Below are positions 58,164 through 64,000 of a stretch of 64,000 nt of DNA, in pieces (the stretch's first letter is position 1; each line of letters opens with the position of its first letter). Below the pieces are notes generated by a model. The model was not told the origin of the DNA. It searched no databases and saw only the letters and a list, made by a program, of their open reading frames with translations. This stretch comes from Tetramitus jugosus. Its lineage: Eukaryota > Heterolobosea > Eutetramitea > Acrasida > Vahlkampfiidae. Where the stretch lies: NCBI GenBank assembly GCA_937625935.1, contig OW569352.1, positions 62,001-126,000 on the forward strand. Reading direction: 5' to 3'. The translations under genes were made by a program, and so were the position numbers.

Positions 58164-60377
58164 TTATACATCACCATACATAATGTCAATATGGCTTTGG
58201 TATCTTGTCTTGAGGTCTTTTCTCTTTAGTTTCATGGCTGCGGTCAAGAGGCCGTTTTCTGGTGTCCATTCATCATTTACAATCGTGAATTCTTGCATCA
58301 ATTCAATGCTCTTGAGCTTGGACTTCTTGGCTTCGAGATCAAAGCTTTCCTTCACTGCCTTTTTGAAGGCAGCATTCTTGATTAAGGAGTCCAAATCATC
58401 TGATACTCCATTTTGATAGGCCCAGTTCTTGGCTTGCAATTCAGCAGGCAACACAACACCAATCACGTGGCTGTGTTGAGAATCACCATAGACGAACAAG
58501 CCGTTTGGTGCGACAAATGGTGAGTTTGCATACACGGATTCAACTTTTTCAATAGCAACGTATTCACCGTGATCCATCTTCACCAAGTTCTTCTTTCTGT
58601 CGATGATTTTGAGGTGACCACATGTAATCGTACCCACATCACCAGTGTGGAACCATCCTTCCTCATCAAAGTCTTCGCTCTTTGGCTTACCAAAGTAACC
58701 AGCTGTGACGCATGGACCTCTCGTCCAGATCTCACCCTTCGGTTCCTTGTCTGACGCCAAGTAGTTCATTTCAGGAATACTGACGAGCTTTAGTTCAGCA
58801 CCAGTGACCACAGGTCCAATAAATCCAGGCTTCAACTTTTGCACCATGGAGTTAACAGTTAGACCGGCTGTAGTCTCAGTGAGTCCATAACCCTGGAGCA
58901 TAGATGCACCAAAACACAATCTGATAAATTCTTGAGTTGATGGAGTCAATGGAGCACCTCCAGACAAAATGATTTCTGCCTTGCCACCCATGAGAGCCTT
59001 CAACTTTCCGAACAAGATCTTATTCCAGAGTGGAGTGTCTCTGTTTTGTTGATATGCGTGCTTCTTTGCTGCGTAAGCTGTATTGAACAACCATTTCTTG
59101 ATTGGACTTGTTCCAGGTTCCTCCAACTTACTCAACACAGTCTTCTTAATCGTATCAAAAATTCTAGGTACACCAGCCATCACAGTAGGTTGAACAGCGG
59201 CAAAATCACCACATGGCTTGGCTCCAGTATCAGTCAGCGTACGAGGAGATCCATAACCGATTCTTCCACCACCTGTAAGGATCAAAAGTTCAGCGACACT
59301 CTCCAAAATATGAGCCAACGGTAAATAAGCCAAATAAGTCCATTGAGAAACATCCAACTCTGCAGATTCAGAAACAGTAGCAGAAGCAGCAACCATATTG
59401 GAATGCTTAATCAAAACACCCTTTGGATCTCCAGTGGTACCAGATGTGTACATAATAATGGCCAATGAATCCTTGGTAGGACGCTCGCGGATTGGAACAG
59501 CAGTAGCCTCAGTTTCCTGCGATCCTAATCGCTCGACTTCTTCAAATGACATGATGTTCAATGGTGTTTCTTGCTTGAGTCTTTGAATTTCGTACTCTCT
59601 TCTGCTGAGTTCCTCTTCAGTTGCCTCCAATGGTGTGCTTGACACATAGATGATGTTCTTCAACGAAGGAATCTTTTGACACAGAGTGTGAAGACGTGGC
59701 AATTGATCCTCATTGATCAACATGGAAGTCACTTGAGTTTCATTCAGCGAGAGAATCAGTGCATCTTCACCTAGATTTGCATAAACGGTCACAAGTGTAA
59801 TATTGTACTGATAGGCAGCCAGTGCAGCCATCATCCACTCCATACACGTGTTTTCAAACATTGCAAATCGATCACCACTGTTCAAGCCACAGAATTGAGC
59901 CATTCCTCTTGCGAAATGAGTCACCTTTTGATGAACTTGATCATAGCTCAAATAGGACAATGCACCAAACTCTGGTGTCTCCCACACTTTTGTTGTTCCG
60001 TTGGACATCACTTTGGAAGCCTTGTGAATTTTGACCAATGGTCTCCTACCCATACAAGGCTTCTTTCCATACAATTTGACCACATGATCAAACAATTGAT
60101 CCACAGTTTCAACACCAGCAAAGGCACTCGTGGTCAATCGCTCAGGATGTTTTCCATTTCGATAAATGTCGGACTCTGCTTCAGGATTCTTACTCTTTTG
60201 ATGAGTGACGAGACTGCTCAGATTCACCTTGTCTTTGGTAAACATGGATGATCCTCCAAGGTCCTTTGGAAGCGCGGATTTGCCCTTGATGGCATAAGCA
60301 ACGTAGAAACAGACGAGATCAAGTGTGTTTAAAAGCGTGGCAAAGAACCATGAGACAAAGGATTTGACTGCGCTCAT
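58164..60377 (-). CDS. Long-chain acyl-CoA synthetase
   Basis: This 737-residue enzyme activates long-chain fatty acids with ATP and CoA via an acyl-adenylate. An N-terminal membrane helix (FATLLNTLDLVCFYVAYAI) anchors it, as in ACSL1/3/4. The adenylation motifs are IMYTSGTTGDPKGV (about residue 310), QGYGLTETTAG (about 493), TGDVG (about 577), and a Lys-containing IDRKKNLVK just after. Length and spacing match the ACSL family. The Met at 60377 (MSAVKSF) is chosen because the additional 42 residues from 60503 are basic and unconserved-looking. Peroxisomal or ER location is not evident from the sequence. Confidence 0.95.
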   Translation of the reverse strand: MSAVKSFVSWFFATLLNTLDLVCFYVAYAIKGKSALPKDLGGSSMFTKDKVNLSSLVTHQKSKNPEAESDIYRNGKHPERLTTSAFAGVETVDQLFDHVVKLYGKKPCMGRRPLVKIHKASKVMSNGTTKVWETPEFGALSYLSYDQVHQKVTHFARGMAQFCGLNSGDRFAMFENTCMEWMMAALAAYQYNITLVTVYANLGEDALILSLNETQVTSMLINEDQLPRLHTLCQKIPSLKNIIYVSSTPLEATEEELSRREYEIQRLKQETPLNIMSFEEVERLGSQETEATAVPIRERPTKDSLAIIMYTSGTTGDPKGVLIKHSNMVAASATVSESAELDVSQWTYLAYLPLAHILESVAELLILTGGGRIGYGSPRTLTDTGAKPCGDFAAVQPTVMAGVPRIFDTIKKTVLSKLEEPGTSPIKKWLFNTAYAAKKHAYQQNRDTPLWNKILFGKLKALMGGKAEIILSGGAPLTPSTQEFIRLCFGASMLQGYGLTETTAGLTVNSMVQKLKPGFIGPVVTGAELKLVSIPEMNYLASDKEPKGEIWTRGPCVTAGYFGKPKSEDFDEEGWFHTGDVGTITCGHLKIIDRKKNLVKMDHGEYVAIEKVESVYANSPFVAPNGLFVYGDSQHSHVIGVVLPAELQAKNWAYQNGVSDDLDSLIKNAAFKKAVKESFDLEAKKSKLKSIELMQEFTIVNDEWTPENGLLTAAMKLKRKDLKTRYQSHIDIMYGDV

Positions 60378-60705
60378 GATAATAACGGTATGATAACAAT
60401 CGTAGTTTTTGCTTTGTCTTTTTGCCTTCAGAAAAAAAATGGCGAGTCGAAATTTTTTTGTTCGATCTTGGGATTGCGACATTGATGCGAGGTTCCACGT
60501 CACCCAGCCAGATGAACAATCTCAGATGTGTTCTAGAGTGGGAAAAAGAATGAAACACACAAAATGTATTTTCAAAGAGATAATAGATCAACCAACACAT
60601 AGGTTCCAGATACTCCAAGTCGACCACCAAACATGAAAAAACCACAAGACAACGTGAAATTCAGAGAAAGTTACGAGAAACACTAAAAATAGAATGAAAC
60701 ATCAA
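60378..60705. other. Intergenic region
   Basis: This 328-bp spacer holds the promoter of the acyl-CoA synthetase gene and the 5' flank of tRNA-Arg copy 2. No gene or defined element is seen. Confidence 0.4.
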
Positions 60706-60778
60706 GCCGTCGTAGCTCAGCTGGAAGAGCACTGGACTTCTAATCCAGTGGTCGCGGGTTCGAGTCCCGTCGTCGGTA
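60706..60778 (+). tRNA. tRNA-Arg (anticodon TCT), copy 2
   Basis: Identical over 73 nt to the gene at 40091-40163, including the T-T pair at positions 5-68 and the following C and T-run. Anticodon loop CTTCTAA. The upstream DNA differs and lacks the palindrome found at copy 1. Confidence 0.92.
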
Positions 60779-60982
60779 CTTTTTGTTCCGACAGCCACGC
60801 ATGACAGTTCGTGTTCTTCTTCCAACTTCGTAATTCCCTCACATTGGCCACAAGTGAACAACAACTTCCCGAATCTCCTACACCAACCTCCATTATTCTT
60901 CTTCTGCTTTTTCACTGACAAACACCCCCAAATTCGAAAAAAACCAAACCAAACTATTCCCCAAATCAAAATCTGATATATC

Positions 60983-62824
60983 ATGAACAAGGACGTGTCT
61001 GCTGGCCCTCTGTTCAGCTATAGCAGAGACAGCAATGGTGACTCTGAAACAAAGGTACTCTATGGCTTAGTGAGCAAGCACAAGCACACACAGACGGAGA
61101 CAACATTTGGATTGGGTCCATGGGGACTGTTGTTCTATGTGAGAGTGGGCAACTCTTCCACAAGTTATAATAATGAACAGACCAACAACAGTAATAGTAG
61201 CTCAGAGATTACGATCATGTTTCTGTTCTACTTGTTTTACTTGTTTTTGAGTCCTCGGAAAAAGTCATGGTTCTGCTTGCCTTTGCTCTCTTTTATGAGA
61301 TATGTGGACAATAGTGATGGTCAGAAGAGTAGACCACCGACCATGTGGGGTTTTGCATTGATGGGACTGTTGGGTGTCGCTGTGAGCTGTGCAGGAAAGA
61401 TTCTGGTGCTGAGTCCATTGTTGTTAACGGTGAGCGTTCAGACTGGGTGCGCTGAAACCAAGAGAGAATTTACAACTTGTTTGCTCCTGTATTGGAGAAT
61501 TCTGTTGGGAAGAATGAACTGTAGAATTTTTTGGCCATTTTTTGGCGTTGTTCATTGGAATGATCAAAAGACTGGTGGTTACAAGGAGTACAGTGTCATT
61601 TGGCCTCTGTTCCGTTATCAGTATAGCGAAAAGAGTGAACGTATGACTTTGCACTTGTTGTTCCCATTTTTTAAGCTCGTCAAGAGTCCAGAGGAATTTG
61701 CTCTTCGATTCTTGCCCTTCACTTGGATAAAGACTGTGAATGGAGTGATGAGTCGTGGTTTCGTCCTATTGTTCTATTGGGAAGTGAATGATGAGAAACA
61801 AACTATTGGTGTGTTCCCCATTTTCCACATGAAGAAGGACAAGAAGACTGATACCATCAAGACTCTGTATGCTCTGTTTATGGGCATGTACCGCACAACA
61901 GACACATCCAAGACATTGATGATTACTCCTCTGTGGTGGAGTCATTGGAAGTTGTCATCGACTCATGCCTCGGGATATGACTATTACGTGCACATGTTGC
62001 TTCCTCTGTTTGCCTATGGAAATTTCACTCCAACAAGTGAGCAAAAGGAAGGAGCTGCCAAATATTTTGAAAACTTTATGCTGTGTGTTCCATTGTTGGC
62101 CACACTAGTGTCCTATAGACCTAGAGACTCCATCATCAACATCTTTGTTTTGGCTCTGGCTTGGTACTACCATGATCTGAAGAACGAGAGAAAGTATATT
62201 TATGGTACAATCTATGGTCAATATCAGAGAGGTCCTGCTAGGTATCACTCTGTACTCTTTGTGCTTGCTCTGTGGAAGGAGGGTATGATTATGAATGATC
62301 TGGACGTGTGGGTGTTGTTTGGTTTGATCAGATACAGGTATGATGGTCTTGTTAAAGAAACTGTCACATGGTTCCTTCCATTCTACTATGTGAAGCACGA
62401 TGAGCGCGTTCAATTGCCGAATGGTGACTATGATTGCATGAACTTTACAGTGAGAATATTGATTCTGTTCAAGATTGAGGCACACAACTCAGACTCGTTG
62501 CCTCCTCCACCCTCAAGCACATTCCAAGTGGACTCTCAGAAGGAAGTTTCTCCTGTTGATAATGCCTACAGTTACAATTATGCACCACCATCGGCCAATC
62601 AACCACCGCCATTCAATCCACCACCATCTAATCAATCGTACAACGTACCATTCAACGCTCCACCTCAGCCAACCTATTCCCAACAACCATACGTGCAACA
62701 ACCATATGTGCAACCGCAACCGTACAGAAGTCTTCCTCCAACTCCTAAACATCTGGCTGCTAATAGTCAACCTGTTGAGCACAATCCATATACTCTACAA
62801 GGATATGGTCAATCTGGATTTTAA
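60983..62824 (+). CDS. WPLF-repeat protein with Pro/Gln-rich tail, unknown function
   Basis: This 613-residue protein has about 450 residues built from short units of roughly 20-30 residues. Each has an aromatic-proline strand and a charged turn: CRIFWPFFGVVHW, YSVIWPLFRYQYSEKSE, LHLLFPFFKLVKSPEE, LRFLPFTWIKT, IGVFPIFHMKK, LMITPLWWSH, MLLPLFAYGN and TWFLPFYYVKHDE. Three or four hydrophobic helices near residues 75-165 may span a membrane. The C-terminal 110 residues are Pro, Gln, Asn and Tyr-rich (YVQQPYVQPQPY). The strand-turn pattern with regular aromatic girdles recalls bacterial beta-repeat outer-membrane or S-layer-like proteins, but I know no named family. It is 205 bp downstream of tRNA-Arg. 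Confidence 0.7.
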   Translation: MNKDVSAGPLFSYSRDSNGDSETKVLYGLVSKHKHTQTETTFGLGPWGLLFYVRVGNSSTSYNNEQTNNSNSSSEITIMFLFYLFYLFLSPRKKSWFCLPLLSFMRYVDNSDGQKSRPPTMWGFALMGLLGVAVSCAGKILVLSPLLLTVSVQTGCAETKREFTTCLLLYWRILLGRMNCRIFWPFFGVVHWNDQKTGGYKEYSVIWPLFRYQYSEKSERMTLHLLFPFFKLVKSPEEFALRFLPFTWIKTVNGVMSRGFVLLFYWEVNDEKQTIGVFPIFHMKKDKKTDTIKTLYALFMGMYRTTDTSKTLMITPLWWSHWKLSSTHASGYDYYVHMLLPLFAYGNFTPTSEQKEGAAKYFENFMLCVPLLATLVSYRPRDSIINIFVLALAWYYHDLKNERKYIYGTIYGQYQRGPARYHSVLFVLALWKEGMIMNDLDVWVLFGLIRYRYDGLVKETVTWFLPFYYVKHDERVQLPNGDYDCMNFTVRILILFKIEAHNSDSLPPPPSSTFQVDSQKEVSPVDNAYSYNYAPPSANQPPPFNPPPSNQSYNVPFNAPPQPTYSQQPYVQQPYVQPQPYRSLPPTPKHLAANSQPVEHNPYTLQGYGQSGF

Positions 62825-62859
62825 TTCGTAAATCGTTGTTGTATTTAATGTTGTTCATT

Positions 62860-64000
62860 TTACAATCGATATCTTCTCTTTGGAGCAGGAGTTCTTCTCA
62901 TATTTCTTGCTTCAAAAACAGTTCTTGCCTTGTCGTAACTGTCATCTGTCACACGTCTGAACATCTCCAGAGCACATACTGGATTGTCCTGAGGGACCAT
63001 GTGACCTGCAAACAACACTTTCCACAGTTCGAAGTTCTCGTACTTCTTTCTGAAAGCAATGTTGGTGTTGCCAAGAATACCATCAGTGTTTTCAGGATTT
63101 GGCAACTTTGGTCTCACTTCGACGTTTGCAGTCTTTTGCCATGATGACAATCCAGACCAGTTCTTCATTCTGTTGATCCATGCTTCAGTAGACAAAACAT
63201 CAACGATAACATCTAATTGGCCAGAATACACGATAACCTTGATACCAGCCTCCAACAACTGCTCCACTTGAGCAACAGATGGCTTCATAAAGTCAGCATA
63301 CAAATAAGTGAATACATCACCACTCTCCAGGTCCCACTTGATATTGTTAGGAATTGTTTTTCCAACTGGTAGCAATGAATTGAACTTCTTTCTCTGTTCT
63401 TCGTTCATGTACTTGGTCATGTTGTCATACGTGTATTCTGTGTGACGCAAAAAGTTGTAGAAGCTGACTGATCCTGCAGCACTGATAATAAGCTCTTGTT
63501 GGCTGCCCCATAGATCAGTAGCTGCTTCAAACTGATTGTTTTCCAGTGCTGTTTCAATCTTTGAAGCATACATGTCAATTTGTTCTCTTGATTGATCATC
63601 CACGTGACTCAAAGCTTGCAAATACTTGCCATAAGAGTTCACTGCATCTTGAGGACTAATCCAGCTATCACCCAGAGCAACACCAGTCAGTTTCAGACCA
63701 GGAATACCTGCCTTCAATAAACCAACAGCAATGTTGCTGTTCATCTTACCTCCATAGCTTTCACTAAAGATCCACAGTGGCTTATTGTGGAAAGAAGGGA
63801 AGCGGAGGAACATTTGCTTCATTACGGTGATAAAATGGCGCACCAAATCATCTTCACTCTTGGCGTAGCCATTCTTATTTAGCACGTAGCTATAACCACT
63901 ACCTACTGGTTGATCCACAAAAATGAGTGCATTGGCATAGTCCATCCATGTTAAGCTTCTGTTTTGAGGCTTGCTAGCTTCTCCACAGAGATCGATTGGA
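62860..64000 (-). CDS. Serine carboxypeptidase (S10), SCPEP1-like, C-terminal part
   Basis: The frame is open to the window edge, giving at least 379 residues; the N-terminus with signal peptide lies outside. It removes C-terminal amino acids, usually in lysosomes or after secretion. Visible landmarks are SLTWMDYANALIFVDQPVGS, catalytic Ser in SESYGGK, catalytic Asp in YSGQLDVIVD and catalytic His in FAGHMVPQDNP, where M-V-P follows as in retinoid-inducible carboxypeptidases. The final residues (RRTPAPKRRYRL) are basic. Its stop is 35 bp from the stop of the convergent WPLF-repeat gene. Confidence 0.93.
   Translation of the reverse strand, partial: PIDLCGEASKPQNRSLTWMDYANALIFVDQPVGSGYSYVLNKNGYAKSEDDLVRHFITVMKQMFLRFPSFHNKPLWIFSESYGGKMNSNIAVGLLKAGIPGLKLTGVALGDSWISPQDAVNSYGKYLQALSHVDDQSREQIDMYASKIETALENNQFEAATDLWGSQQELIISAAGSVSFYNFLRHTEYTYDNMTKYMNEEQRKKFNSLLPVGKTIPNNIKWDLESGDVFTYLYADFMKPSVAQVEQLLEAGIKVIVYSGQLDVIVDVLSTEAWINRMKNWSGLSSWQKTANVEVRPKLPNPENTDGILGNTNIAFRKKYENFELWKVLFAGHMVPQDNPVCALEMFRRVTDDSYDKARTVFEARNMRRTPAPKRRYRL

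Overview
This is nuclear DNA of a unicellular eukaryote. Genes are compact, lie on both strands, and mostly have one exon. The few introns are short GT-AG introns (about 95-200 nt) recoverable from reading phase. Intergenic DNA is AT-rich, tRNA genes end in T-runs, and homopolymer coding tracts (Q, N, S, H) are common. The mix of RWP-RK proteins, a giant tandem-CH/coiled-coil protein, a Spc25 kinetochore subunit, Golgi SNARE, Rieske protein and lipocalin suggests a heterolobosean amoeba such as a Naegleria relative. This is an inference from gene style, not a proof.

Left part (1-10.2 kb): the N-terminal 448 codons of an uncharacterised low-complexity protein run off the window start. Then come a tRNA-Ala, a gene of unknown function, a leucyl aminopeptidase and a beta-rich unknown. 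Two non-LTR (LINE-type) retroelement loci lie here, each ending 30-40 bp upstream of a tRNA gene (Ala, Lys). One is a single 5'-truncated ORF1 copy with a 17-bp target-site duplication. The other is a stack of three LINE tails inserted one after another at the same short sequence.

Accessory part (10.4-24.6 kb): six minus-strand RWP-RK-type paralogues form a tandem array, each followed on its upstream side by related non-coding blocks. All six keep RWP but lack the RK that names the family. A 4.3-kb two-gene module splits one of these upstream regions; its larger gene carries an in-frame TAA. An F-box/SPRY gene also sits inside the array.

Right part (24.6-64 kb): ordinary housekeeping genes, densely packed. 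They include a lipocalin, propionyl-CoA carboxylase beta, Gos28-type SNARE, a reconstructed 3,145-residue CH-domain giant, a Pir1-type RNA triphosphatase, Sec14-like protein, Spc25, GPI-type surface proteins, a 1.3-kilo-residue type I membrane protein, a RING protein, UPF0193, an atypical Fe/Mn superoxide dismutase, Rieske protein, long-chain acyl-CoA synthetase, a WPLF-repeat membrane-like protein and a partial serine carboxypeptidase. Two identical tRNA-Arg(UCU) genes lie 20.6 kb apart, and one has a strong palindrome just upstream.

The most novel material is the retroelement/tRNA association with an ORF1-only element, the RWP-RK array with its inserted module, the atypical SOD and the WPLF-repeat protein.
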